Notes: a model not told the origin generated them from the sequence alone. DNA of 39,195 nt from CAYGUK01 sp964352985 (GCA_964352985.1 CAYGUK010000031.1:1-39195), one strand, 5' to 3'. Shown: positions 20,053 through 29,566, counted from the first letter of the stretch. Numbers and translations are program-made.

Positions 20053-20747
20053 GGCGCATCATTAATAGGATTAATCGTAATGTTAAACGTATTATTTGCT
20101 AAAATTGTTGAGCCATCGGTCACATCAAAGTTAAACGTATCCGCGCCATTATTATTTTCATCAGGCGTGTAATTTAAACGATTATTATTGATATCGTCTT
20201 GGGTGAAAGTTTCGCCAATTTTAAGTTCAGTATCAACTAATTTTAAAATACCTAAAGTCGGTAATGTATTAATCGTATAAATAATGGCGGTATCAGGATC
20301 ACTTGCATCATTGGTGTCGAGCAATGCGCTGCTAATAATAGTTGCAGCATCATCTTCGTCTATTGTTAATGTCACATTCACATCAAGTGTAGGTGGATCA
20401 CCAACAGATATATTAATCGTATCAGTATCACTTAATGGCGTACCCGCGCTATCTTCGGAATAAACTGTTAACGTTTCGGGCCCCTCAAAACCAATATTTC
20501 CTTGATAAGTTAACGAGGCGAGGGTGTTGTTAATGTCAGTTTGATTACCTGAAATGGTTAATGTTGCAGAACCATTTGCACCAGCAGAAATTGACGCACC
20601 ACCACTCAGCGTCACATTGATAACACCGTTGCTAACCGTTAATTTTGTTGATGCTAAATTACCATCGACATCATTTACACTAATGCCAGCAATGGCAGTC
20701 GTGGTATTTTCAGGAATTGTTTGTGCGCCGGGGACCGTATTAACAGG

Positions 20748-22244
20748 TGCGTCATTTACGCCGGTAATGGTAATAGTCATGGTTGCGCTGGATTGCACAC
20801 CCTGACTATCTTGCATGGTGTAAGTGAAACTATCTGTTGTTGTTGCGCCTGCGGCAAGAGATTCAAAATTTCCATTGGGATTATAATTAAACGTACCATC
20901 ACCATTATTCGTAACACTGCCAATCGTGCCCGCGGTATTAATACTCACGATTGATTTTGTATCATCAGCATCAACATCTGTGGAATCACCGTCATTGACT
21001 GCAGTTGGCGTGTCATTGACACCGGTAATGGTGATCGTCACGGTTGCCGTTGATTGCACGCCTTGACTATCTTGCATGGTATACGTGAATGAATCGGTGG
21101 TGGTATCACCAAAATCTAAAAATTCAAAATTCCCATTGGGATTATAATCAAACGTACCATCACCATTATTGGTGACGCTGCCAATCGTGCCCGCGGTATT
21201 AATACTCACGATCGATTTTGTATCATCGGCATCAACATCGTTATCATTGGTTAACACGTTAATCGTCGTGAATGCGGTATCTTAATTAGTGGTATCACCA
21301 TCATTCACAGCATTGGGCGCGTCATTCACACCAACAATTGTGATGGTCATCGTTGCAGTTGATTGCACACCCTGACTATCTTGCATGGTATAGGTGAAAC
21401 TGTCTGTTGCCACATCACTGAAATCTAAATATTCAAATACATTATTCGGATCATAATCAAACGTACCATCACCGTTATTTGTGACAAGGCCTAAAGTTCC
21501 TGCTGTATTAATACTCACGATAGTTTGCGTATCATCAGCATCTAAATCCGTATCATTGTTTAAAACATTAATTGTGGTGAATGCGCTATCTTCATCGGTG
21601 GTATCTGTATCATCAAATGCAACCGGCGCATCATTCACACCAACAATTGTGATGGTCATCGTTGCAGTTGATTGCACACCCTGACTATCTTGCATGGTAT
21701 AGGTGAAACTGTCTGTTGCCACATCACCGAAATCTAAATATTCGAATGCATTATTCGGATCATAATCAAATGTGCCATCACCATTATTAATCACAATACC
21801 TTGCGTTGCTGTATTATCAAGATTCACAATCGTTTGCGTGTCATCGGCATCAAGATCAGTATCATTGTTTAATACATTAATAGTCGTGAATGCAGAATCT
21901 TCATCTGTTGTATCGAAATCTGCATTGGCAATTGGCGCATCGTTTATACCATTAATTACAATTGTTACGGTTGCGGTAGATTGAACACCTTGCCCATCAC
22001 TCATTGTATAAGTGAAACTATCCGTTGCGACATCACCAAAATCTAAATATTCAAAAACATTATTGGGATTATAATTAAAGGTCCCATCACCATTATTAAT
22101 GACGATGCCTAAAGTGAGCGTTGTATCAAAACCAACAACCGATTGTGAATCACCTAAGTCAGGATCGGTATCATTCGTTAAAACGTTGATCGTAGTGAAA
22201 GTGGTATCTTCATCTGTGACATCATTATCGATAACAGCAGTTGG
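20748..22244 (-). repeat. Array of five VCBS-type repeats in the adhesin
   Basis: Five tandem units, each ending NDAP or NDTP: four of exactly 309 bp (21936-22244, 21627-21935, 21318-21626, 21009-21317) and one of 261 bp (20748-21008). Consensus features per unit: TDEDTAFTTINVLTND, NNGDGTF, ATDSFTYTM-DSQGVQSTAT and a closing TITGVNDAP. The last unit lacks 16 codons covering DEDTAFTTINVLTNDN, an exact in-frame loss. The fourth unit carries the TAA stop in the same segment. VCBS domains occur in surface adhesins of Vibrio, Colwellia, Bradyrhizobium and Shewanella, the genera behind the name. Confidence 0.9.
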
Positions 22245-23941
22245 CGCATCATTGGTATTTTTAACTTCTAAACTAAAATCGTTAGTGGTGAATTCACCTT
22301 TTAAATCCGTGGCAGTCACGCGAATATTTAAGATCCCAACATCAGGATTTGCCGGAGTGCCAGAAAAACTTCTATTTAACGCATCAAAGGTTAACCAACT
22401 AGGTAAGGGCGAGCCATCTGTTAATGTGGCACTATATGATAATACGTCACCGACATCGACATCATTAAAAACAGTGTTATCAAATGTAAAATTAAATGGC
22501 GCATCTTCTATAGCAATTTGTGAAACAAAGGCAATTTCAGTGGTTGGCGTATCATTGGTATTAACAACGGTTATAATAAATTCATCGTAAATAGAGGCAT
22601 TGTGAGAATCTGTTGCGGTTAATCTAATTTCATAGGCACCAACATGATCATTGGTGGGGGTACCAATAAATAAATTTTTAGCAGTATCAAACGTGAGCCA
22701 ACTGGGTAATTTAGTGCTCCCGACTTGCGTGGCTTTATACGTTAGACTATCGCCAAAATCACCATCAAAAAACATATTACTTGGCATTTTAAAACTAAAT
22801 AATGAATCCTCAAACGTATATTGGTCATCAATCGGATTTAATAATTTAGGCGCTGAATTTGGTACGAAAGTGGTTGGATAAGAAGTATCATTTGTTGGAG
22901 GAGGATTGCTAGGTGAATAGATAATTTCTTCATTTGGTGAATATTCACCTGGAGAATTATTTGGTTGTGAATTAATGGGGGAACCGGGTGTACTATCAGA
23001 AATTACTTCACTCTCACTATTCTCAAAATAGGCAGTGGGTTCATCTGGGGTTTCATTTTTTGCAATTATGATAGTGGGTGGTGAAGAATAGCTAATCGAA
23101 TTGGCTGCTATTTCTTGATAATCTAAACCTTGTAGTAAAACATAATCATAAATATCGGCGGTAGTGGCTTCGATATAACTTCTATCAATGAATGTAAAAC
23201 TATTACCACTAAATGGTAATTCGACTAAATCGTTATTGTTAAAACCGATGGAAATATATTCTCGATTAAAATCCACGTCATTGATGTTAATGAATTCTTG
23301 TTCCGCAATATTAACAACACCTATCACGTCATCAGAGAATTCAACATTCATTTTGTCAAACGAAGCATCTTCTTTTTTCTTGAAATCATAAATGTCAGTG
23401 TGTGTGGATGCCAAGTAAAACATGACATTATCACTAAAGCCAATTTGACTAGCATCAAGCGCATTAATATCTGTCAAATCTGGTTGATGTTCTGTGGTAT
23501 CGTTAAAAAATATATTAGAGACTAGCGGGTTTAATATTAAGTTATCAGCATCGAGCTTGAACGGTGCTTCATCTTTATCAATATACGTGAAAAATGCGTC
23601 TACAAAAGGGGAGAATTTAAAAATTTAATTACTATTATCGATAATATAGAAATCATTATAGGAAACATATTGAATAGATATATCACCCATTTTTCCGGTA
23701 ATAAGATAACCTTCACCGTTCTCTAAGGGTTTTACTTCAGTTATTTTAAAGTCGGCAATATCAACAGATATGTTTATATCTGATAATTCACCAATAAATA
23801 AAACGTCGTTATTTGTTTCATTTACAGTAGAATTTTCTGATAAATTGCTCGAACCATTTCCACCAACATCAACACTCACATTTAATATGCACCCAGCATT
23901 TTTACATCCGTGTTTATAATGGTTTTAAATCAATATAATAT

Positions 23942-23950
23942 ATTATAGCA
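23942..23950 (-). promoter_or_regulatory. Extended -10 promoter candidate for the adhesin
   Basis: The minus strand reads TGCTATAAT, a perfect -10 hexamer with the TGn extension, about 65 bp upstream of the first usable codon. No good -35 lies at the right distance, which extended -10 promoters can do without. If used, the transcript starts near 23935. Confidence 0.45.
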
Positions 23951-24208
23951 TCTTGGCAATTAGGGGGGCATTAAGAAACCAAAAAATATATAATTTATAA
24001 GTTATTTGAAGTCTTTGTAATATTTGATCATAATTCTATGATAATTGGGTTAGAACTAAAAAGTGCAAGAAAAAAGTCAAATAAAAAGGTGCTTTTTTTT
24101 ATTTGTATCCGTCAAACTATGTGGCATGAATCTTTATGTTATCCCAATAAATTGTCAAGTAAAGATAATTCATTATGGGTATTAAATTTTGCCTATAAAT
24201 TTATTTAT

Positions 24209-24236
24209 TTGCTCGTAAATTAATTAGGTTTATAAT
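24209..24236 (+). promoter_or_regulatory. Sigma-70-like promoter candidate for rlmJ
   Basis: A perfect TATAAT at 24231-24236 is preceded by TTGCTC at 24209-24214 with a 16-bp spacer. The start codon of rlmJ is 28 bp downstream of the -10. The -35 matches only its TTG half. Confidence 0.45.
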
Positions 24237-24264
24237 GCTCGATTTGAATTAATAGCATAATCAT

Positions 24265-25098
24265 ATGAATTATAGACACATTTATCACGCCGGTAATTTT
24301 GCCGATGTATTCAAGCACAGTATCATTTGTTTAATATTGGAGTATCTTACTGCCAAAAATAAACCCCTCACTATTATAGATAGTCATGCTGGAATTGGTT
24401 TATACGATTTAACGGTCGATGAGGCGTTGCGCTCACCTGAGTTTCAACAGGGTATTATGCAAATTCTTAAATCGCCTATCATTCCTGAAATGCAAACCTA
24501 TGTTAACATCATCAATCAATGGCAAACTGAGAAATTAATTACAATCTATCCTGGTTCTCCTCTAATTAGTCAACATTTTTTAAGAGAAGACGATGAGATG
24601 ATTCTTAATGAATTGCATCCAGACGATATTAAACAATTAAAATATAATCTAAAATCTTATCCTAATATTCATTGTCATCAACGAGATGCCTATGAATTTT
24701 TAGGTGCTATCCTGCCACCAAAACAACGACGGGGGTTAGTTATTATCGATCCCCCCTTTGAACAAGAAAATGAGTTTAATTTACTTGCCGAAAGTCTTCA
24801 AAAAAGTTTAATTCGTTTTTCCACCGCCTCGTATTTAATTTGGTATCCACTTGTGTCAACTCAATATGAAAAGGAAGTCAAAAAAATATTCAATAAAATT
24901 AATGTACCAAAATTAAATGCGTCTTTTACTCGTTGTTCATTATCAGAAGATAAGCAAGGACTCTGTGGCAATGGGGTGATGATTATTAATCCTCCTTGGC
25001 AAATAGAACAAAAAGTTGAAGCTGTTGCAAAATACTGTCAGGAATTATTTCAAATCGATTCAACCGCAAGTTGGCAAGTTAAATTAATTGCGTCTTAA
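24265..25098 (+). CDS. rlmJ: 23S rRNA (adenine-2030-N6)-methyltransferase
   Basis: A 277-aa SAM-dependent methyltransferase that modifies A2030 of 23S rRNA (E. coli numbering; former name YhiR). The family start MNYRHIYHAGNFADVFKH is clear, with the SAM-binding loop DSHAGIGLYDL at 39-49, a conserved ELHP element near 116-119 and the catalytic DPPF at 162-165. The length equals that of the E. coli enzyme (280 aa). It has its own promoter candidate and stands alone between the adhesin and the MITE-split fragment. Confidence 0.95.
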   Translation: MNYRHIYHAGNFADVFKHSIICLILEYLTAKNKPLTIIDSHAGIGLYDLTVDEALRSPEFQQGIMQILKSPIIPEMQTYVNIINQWQTEKLITIYPGSPLISQHFLREDDEMILNELHPDDIKQLKYNLKSYPNIHCHQRDAYEFLGAILPPKQRRGLVIIDPPFEQENEFNLLAESLQKSLIRFSTASYLIWYPLVSTQYEKEVKKIFNKINVPKLNASFTRCSLSEDKQGLCGNGVMIINPPWQIEQKVEAVAKYCQELFQIDSTASWQVKLIAS

Positions 25099-25171
25099 TT
25101 AAAGTTGTAGCGATATATGTGCGATTAATAATTTAGTTGCATATGCAACTAAATTAAGATGGTATTACAGC

Positions 25172-25503
25172 ATGTTTGAAGAATGCTTATATTTTACTGA
25201 AACAGGACTTACGCAAAACTTCAGCTTTTGTCCGTGGTCTTCGTTATAATCTTCGTTCAAATGCTCATGTACCATTCGTACACTGCGCTTTTCACTGCAG
25301 ATTATACCTCGACCACAAACAAAATCTTCGTTTTGCGTAAGTCCTGTGAAAATGAAAAAACAGAAATCATTAAACAGATTATTGAGCTTTTAAAAGAAAC
25401 AATTGGTACGTTACAAGAAGCAAGTTATGTCATTATTGATGAAATCACAGCTTCATCTTGGGGATATAACGGATTAACACAAGCGAAACGATTCAATTTA
25501 TAG
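25172..25503 (+). pseudogene. 4-oxalocrotonate tautomerase-like gene split by a MITE
   Basis: Downstream of the MITE, codons 25351-25503 encode KTEIIKQIIELLKETIG, then SYVIIDEI and SSWGYNGL, matching the helix, second strand and W-G-x-G-G-like end of small tautomerases (about 62 aa). Upstream, ATG 25172 encodes MFEECLYFTE. Removing the 146-bp element plus one GAA target copy joins both parts in one frame of 60 aa. The first residues do not show the Met-Pro start that gives the catalytic N-terminal proline, so the gene may have been altered before the insertion or start elsewhere. A readthrough frame (GTG 25228 to 25503) crosses the MITE but is probably meaningless. Confidence 0.55.
25202..25347. 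mobile_element. MITE copy 1 (146 bp)
   Basis: Bounded by perfect 18-bp terminal inverted repeats, ACAGGACTTACGCAAAAC and its inverse, and by the 3-bp direct repeat GAA (25199-25201 and 25348-25350). The inner part continues as an imperfect palindrome (GTGGTC ... GACCAC), so the whole element can fold. It has no transposase. It is identical to copy 2 except for one base (A at 25306). Confidence 0.9.
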
Positions 25504-25729
25504 CTGATTAACAAATCACAAAAATCAAAGATTTTAACCATTGTGATACTGATTTAAGGATATTGATCCAACTTGTTTTGAGCGAAATACAATTCAATTT
25601 ACACTTTTATATTGTGACTGTAAGTGTTACTTATTAAATATAGATAGTCTCAATTAAACAGCTAATTGAGACTTTAATTGTTGTTATGTTTAACATAAAG
25701 CTAATCAATATTATATGAATAGCTTATCG

Positions 25730-26221
25730 TTAATTATAATTTGCTTCGACTTTTATAACGACAGGAACACTGCTACCATTTTGTTGACTAATTTCTGCAG
25801 CACATTCTATCGTCGCATTTGATCCTTTATTGGAAATACTGTTTTGACTGAAATTTTTAATACTACAGGCACTTGAATTTGTACATGAGATAGGGGTGTC
25901 AATCGAGTTTACGGTCGAATTTAATTTGATTGAAGGCTTGTAACTCCAATTTCCATCATTCTCTTCTGTTGAACCAGAAATATCATATCCGCAGCTTTGA
26001 TAATTTGTAGTCAAGGTCAATCTTTGTTTCATTGGATCACCCATAGGATCTTGATAATACACACAACGATTAATTGTGATACTATTCATGGCTTGACTAT
26101 TACACACTAGCGCTTGAGGACTAGGAATCGTATCAGCAATCGATATTGTTGAGATTAAATTAAAACTTAAAAAACCGAACAATAAAAACAAGGGCTGTTG
26201 CGATAATTTACTTATAGACAT
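25730..26221 (-). CDS. Secreted Cys-containing hypothetical protein
   Basis: A 163-aa protein with a Sec signal peptide: a hydrophobic stretch at about 10-27, cleaved near SIADT (residues 27-31). The mature part has seven cysteines (the CNS, RCVYY, SCGYD, SCTNSSACS and ECAAE contexts), an odd number, so most may form disulphides in the periplasm or outside. It is Ser- and Asn-rich with beta-strand character. No family is recognised. AAGGA lies 9 nt before the ATG. The 3x ATAGT repeat in its upstream region may touch its promoter. Confidence 0.8.
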   Translation of the reverse strand: MSISKLSQQPLFLLFGFLSFNLISTISIADTIPSPQALVCNSQAMNSITINRCVYYQDPMGDPMKQRLTLTTNYQSCGYDISGSTEENDGNWSYKPSIKLNSTVNSIDTPISCTNSSACSIKNFSQNSISNKGSNATIECAAEISQQNGSSVPVVIKVEANYN

Positions 26222-26261
26222 GATAATAAGTCCTTAATTATTGATTAATGTTGATTACTAA

Positions 26262-26280
26262 ATAGTATAGTATAGTATAT
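26262..26280. repeat. Short tandem repeat (ATAGT)3 upstream of the secreted-protein gene
   Basis: ATAGT occurs three times in tandem (26262-26276), then ATAT. On the minus strand this gives overlapping TATACT boxes 40-60 bp before the start at 26221, where a -10 would be expected. Confidence 0.5.
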
Positions 26281-26510
26281 ATAACTATTATTTCTAATAT
26301 TAAGAAAAGAATAGTGCTTTAACATCCTGAAAAAAAATAAAATCTAATACACGTGATAGAAACAAATCAAGTTTTAATGCCATATACCCCATTATAATAA
26401 CAAACAATATTATTATCTCTGTGAATTTTTCGGATGATGTCTTTTTTGTGTAGCCTATAGAATAGGCATTATCTTTTTAAAATTAGATAATTTTCAAACT
26501 GGACATCATC

Positions 26511-28265
26511 ATGGCATCCCACAAAAAAAATAAGCATCGTAAAAATAAATCAATTCGTAATAAAATAAAGAAACAATTTTCTATCAACGAATCAATTCAA
26601 GCAATTCATCATGAAATATCGCAATTGATCGCATTAAAAAATAGAACTCAGTTGCTTCCTTCCGTGCAAAAAACAAAAAATTTACTAAATAGGATTAATA
26701 AATCGCTGGGGAATGCTAAATCGCAATTAAGAGAATTAACATCAACATCTTTTGAAGAGTTACCCTTACCCATTATATCTTTATTACCTTGTCCTACCTT
26801 AACAGATAGTCAAAAAGCTAAAATGATAGATGCTACTTGGAAACTAAATGAAGCTGGACGTATCCAACTATCCTATAGTTTTAATCCGCAGTATCAATCA
26901 AAAAACGCAAAAAGATTATTTCATGGTGTCATGCAGAAATTGAGTTACAGCGATGAAATTATTTTTCGAAGAGCACTAAAGGATTGGAGTAAGTTTTCTA
27001 ATGATTTAATTAGATTTAATAAATATAAACTAAATCAATTTCATTCTCCTGATCTAGTCATAGGGTATTGCCCTGAAATACTCATTCCCCAACAAGAAGA
27101 ATATATTATTCAAGGCAAGAGTCATAAAGAATACAGTCATGACGGATTTATAAAAAAGGCAAACATCTGTTTGAATGAAAAGATGGAAATGTCAGTAGAT
27201 TCTAGTCGTCTTATACAATATAAAGTTTTTGAACAACAATTAAGTAAGTTAAGCACCTCTTCTCACGAACTTGGACATATTTTGGGAATTAAATTACATC
27301 CCCATGATATACCAAGTTTGCATGAAACAATGTTGAAATTTAATTATTCCGCATGGTGTTCTATCATGTCGTATAAATATTTATATGGAAAAAGCACATC
27401 GATAATTACTTTATTTGATTCGGGTATTGGATATAGACCAATATTGACACAACCTTCAGTAATAGAAAAACAATTATTACCCGCTTTATTATCTAATTCT
27501 TCGATTAGCATTAATTTAACACATAATCATTATCAAACAATTTATTATACCGCACAAAATTTATTTATTGCTTTATTTTATTTGCCTTTAATGCAATCTA
27601 TCAGTGAAAAAACAACAGAGCGTTTAATTCAACATACGACAAAGTCAAACGTGGTTACCAGGAATAATAAATTATGTTCAGGATTATCAGGTGTATGTGG
27701 TTATATAGTAGCAGGTGTAATGGTAGAAATACCTCTGAATCAACTTTACTTTTTTTCTTTAATTTATTTAATGAATGAGTCAATTGAATTACTTAAATAT
27801 CATTCAAGATCGCCAAACCAACATATCTCATTAATATGCTCTGTAATCCAAGATTATATTTTAGCAGCATTAAAATATAGTTTTTTCTTTGTTGATACTG
27901 GATATCTTTATGGTCAAGAATTAGGACTTTCAATAGAATTAGCTAATAATGAAAAAATCATTCATTATCTATTTTTATTTTTTCTAGGCAGTATGACAAA
28001 TTCATTGTTTAAGCAAAAGCAACTGACGAATGTGAATGATGGTATTGGCAGTCAAATAGTTTCTTTTATGTTAGATTCAATGATCAGTATAAGTCATAAA
28101 GTGACATCGCCTGTTTATAACAAGATAAAATCTACTTGCAGTTTTACAATAAATACTATTTCTAGTTTTTTTCCGTGTGCGAGAGGGCGTAAACAAGATG
28201 AAAGCGTGAAAACAGAACTTACTCCTACCCAAAATAGGAATAGCGCTAAAATTAAATCTAAATGA
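26511..28265 (+). CDS. Metzincin-like metalloprotease with membrane segments
   Basis: A 584-aa protein with a very basic N-terminus (KKNKHRKNKSIRNKIKK), a matrixin-like fold region, zinc helix HELGHILGIKLH at 252-263 and Met-turn SIMSYKY at 284-290. In classical metzincins the third His follows as HExxHxxGxxH; here it stands one place further (H263), with another His at 265, so the loop is altered or H265/D266 takes part. After residue 340 there are four hydrophobic stretches (349-364, 389-421, 439-461, 483-500), unusual for this family. There is no signal peptide. A membrane-bound protease or secreted effector is possible. It is monocistronic, with a weak ribosome site. Confidence 0.72.
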   Translation: MASHKKNKHRKNKSIRNKIKKQFSINESIQAIHHEISQLIALKNRTQLLPSVQKTKNLLNRINKSLGNAKSQLRELTSTSFEELPLPIISLLPCPTLTDSQKAKMIDATWKLNEAGRIQLSYSFNPQYQSKNAKRLFHGVMQKLSYSDEIIFRRALKDWSKFSNDLIRFNKYKLNQFHSPDLVIGYCPEILIPQQEEYIIQGKSHKEYSHDGFIKKANICLNEKMEMSVDSSRLIQYKVFEQQLSKLSTSSHELGHILGIKLHPHDIPSLHETMLKFNYSAWCSIMSYKYLYGKSTSIITLFDSGIGYRPILTQPSVIEKQLLPALLSNSSISINLTHNHYQTIYYTAQNLFIALFYLPLMQSISEKTTERLIQHTTKSNVVTRNNKLCSGLSGVCGYIVAGVMVEIPLNQLYFFSLIYLMNESIELLKYHSRSPNQHISLICSVIQDYILAALKYSFFFVDTGYLYGQELGLSIELANNEKIIHYLFLFFLGSMTNSLFKQKQLTNVNDGIGSQIVSFMLDSMISISHKVTSPVYNKIKSTCSFTINTISSFFPCARGRKQDESVKTELTPTQNRNSAKIKSK

Positions 28266-28434
28266 AACAAATGTTCGCTCAGGTTTAACAATAAAAACTA
28301 TTTACAAATAGTAAAATTAAGTCCCAATCTCATGCAATCAATGAACTAAAAGTTCAAGACTATCAACCTTTACTTTCTAGCATTCATTTTCAATTATCAG
28401 TAAAATAATCAAATACTATTTGGAGGTGAAGTTA

Positions 28435-28806
28435 ATGACGAAGGAAGAAGCAAATGTATTTGCCCAATACTCTTTTATCGAAGCCTTTAAAGCTGGGAAT
28501 GAAAACTTGATCGACCGTTATTTTCATGAAGATCTTGAATTTTATAATCATACTATTGCCAAAAGTTTTACGTTAACACAAATAAAACTCGCGGCTGCTG
28601 AGGTAAGAAAAAATTATCAAGACTTAACGAGCGAGTTAAAAGAAATTATTGTTGAAGATAACCAAATAACATTTCGTGTTGAGCAACGAGCATTTTTTGT
28701 TCCTGAACAAGAATATTTAACAATGGATGTGATGAACTTTTACATCTTAGTTAATGGTAAAGTTAAAACATGGCGATTATGGGATCATGGTTATGTTAAA
28801 ATTTAA
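28435..28806 (+). CDS. NTF2/SnoaL-like protein
   Basis: A 123-aa single-domain protein with the NTF2-like alpha+beta cone: helices AQYSFIEAFKAGNENLIDRYFHEDLEFYNH, then curved sheet strands to FYILVNGKVKTWRLWDHGYVKI. The family includes small isomerases, ligand binders and orphan proteins; no catalytic pair can be assigned. A longer frame begins at TTG 28420, but GGAGG at 28422-28426 is spaced 8 nt before ATG 28435, which decides the start. It is followed 15 bp later by a LysR gene in the same direction, probably one transcript. Confidence 0.78.
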   Translation: MTKEEANVFAQYSFIEAFKAGNENLIDRYFHEDLEFYNHTIAKSFTLTQIKLAAAEVRKNYQDLTSELKEIIVEDNQITFRVEQRAFFVPEQEYLTMDVMNFYILVNGKVKTWRLWDHGYVKI

Positions 28807-28821
28807 ATCTTGGCGATACTT

Positions 28822-29397
28822 ATGAGTACACTTGATCAAATGCAGGCATTTGTAACAGTAGTAGAAGAAGGTAGCTTTACTGCTGCCGGAATGCAGTTTG
28901 CTATCTCAACAACTGCAATGTGCAAAAAAATAGCGAAACTTGAAGAATCATTAAATACCTCGTTAATTATCAGAACTCCGCGTTTAATTAAAACAACTGA
29001 TATAGGCCAAAAATACTATATTCAATGCAAGAAAATCTTACATGAATATCAACTAAGCAATTTAATAATAAGTAATCAAGATAACTCAATAACTGGCACA
29101 TTAAATATTGTTTGTATTCGTGAAGTGGCTCAAACAATTGTGTATCCACTCATGAGAAAATTTTTAGAAAGTTATCCTGAAATTATGACGAATGTAACGG
29201 TTAAAAAGCACTATCAAGAGATTAATTTAAATAAAATTGATGTCGCACTTGGTTATGTCCCAAATAAATTTTTTAATGAGTGGTGTATGGTAAAATTGGA
29301 AAATATATCGCTTTATTATCTTAACGTAAAACCCATACAGCGAAAAATTGAAGTTTATATTAATTATTTAAGACATCAATTAACTAATAATTTATAA
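28822..29397 (+). pseudogene. LysR-family regulator with internal deletion
   Basis: ATG 28822 gives 191 aa, against about 300 in the family. The winged HTH is complete (LDQMQAFVTVVEEGSFTAA, then STTAMCKKIAKLEESLNTSL). The first part of the effector domain follows to about residue 163 (VALGYVPNKFF ... LYYLN). The sequence then jumps to a typical LysR C-terminal helix (RKIEVYINYLRHQL). About 100 residues of the ligand domain are missing without loss of frame. It can probably still bind DNA but not sense its effector. A longer start at TTG 28810 is possible but has no ribosome site. It lies next to an NTF2-like gene that may have been its target. Confidence 0.75.
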
Positions 29398-29435
29398 TGA
29401 TGAGTGATTTGATTTTATTAAAAGAGATAATTTAA

Positions 29436-29480
29436 TATACTGATTATTTTATCATATACTCAGTACAAACTATCAGTATA
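29436..29480. repeat. Inverted repeat TATACTGAT ... ATCAGTATA
   Basis: Nine-base arms at 29436-29444 and 29472-29480 with a 27-nt spacer that itself contains TACTCAGTA. It lies between the LysR gene and the small gene at 29596. It is a possible regulator site or weak terminator; chance is possible in this A+T-rich stretch. Confidence 0.35.
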
Positions 29481-29547
29481 CAAATTAAGTTGAAATGTTA
29501 CCCTAATTTTAAATGCAATAAATGCGGATAAAAATATTTCCACTTCG

Positions 29548-29566
29548 TATTATGATAATCATAACA
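29548..29566 (+). promoter_or_regulatory. Fur-box candidate
   Basis: The 19-mer TATTATGATAATCATAACA matches the Fur consensus GATAATGATAATCATTATC at 14 of 19 positions, including the whole central TGATAATCA. It lies 30 bp upstream of the start codon at 29596, in the promoter zone. This suggests iron repression of the downstream small gene. Confidence 0.5.

Larger units (their letters stand above)
14562..23879 (-). pseudogene. Giant RTX/VCBS/cadherin-like adhesin with two in-frame stops
   Basis: One reading frame of about 3,106 codons, cut by TAA at 23627-23625 and 21284-21282; the frame is the same on both sides of each. Pieces: an 84-codon N-terminal segment (23625-23879); a 780-codon segment with two cadherin-like domains and VCBS units 1-3; a 2,240-codon segment with two more VCBS units, two further Ig-like domains and three mega-repeats holding RTX motifs such as GGAGNDTLYGD. 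Such proteins are normally exported by type I secretion and bind Ca2+ on the cell surface. No C-terminal secretion signal is seen: the frame ends inside an Ig-like domain (VSLTIF). The true start is unclear; GTG at 23879 has no ribosome site. In VCBS unit 4 the second stop stands where sister copies have GAA (GATGAA is AATTAA here). G+C is visibly higher than in the neighbours. Confidence 0.88.
23880..24264. other. Divergent intergenic region between adhesin and rlmJ
   Basis: These 385 bases hold the candidate promoters of both flanking genes (separate entries). A 61-codon open frame at 24038-24223 lacks a ribosome site and coding character and is not called. Upstream of GTG 23879 the adhesin frame stays open for 15 more codons but offers no ATG. 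Confidence 0.5.

Noticed and set aside
20748..22244. CRISPR-like or satellite array
   Set aside because: The repeats are long, coding and in frame, and encode VCBS domains; there are no short repeats with unique spacers.
15049..22881. Several plus-strand open frames of 60-160 codons opposite the adhesin
   Set aside because: They mirror the repeat structure of the minus-strand frame and have no ribosome sites.
14562..23879. Recoding of UAA as a sense codon in this organism
   Set aside because: Many intact genes in the window end with TAA at their expected family length (for example rlmJ, dapE-like and TRIC), so the standard code applies.
24038..24223. A 61-codon open frame before rlmJ
   Set aside because: It has no ribosome site, an odd composition and no family resemblance, and it overlaps the rlmJ promoter candidate.
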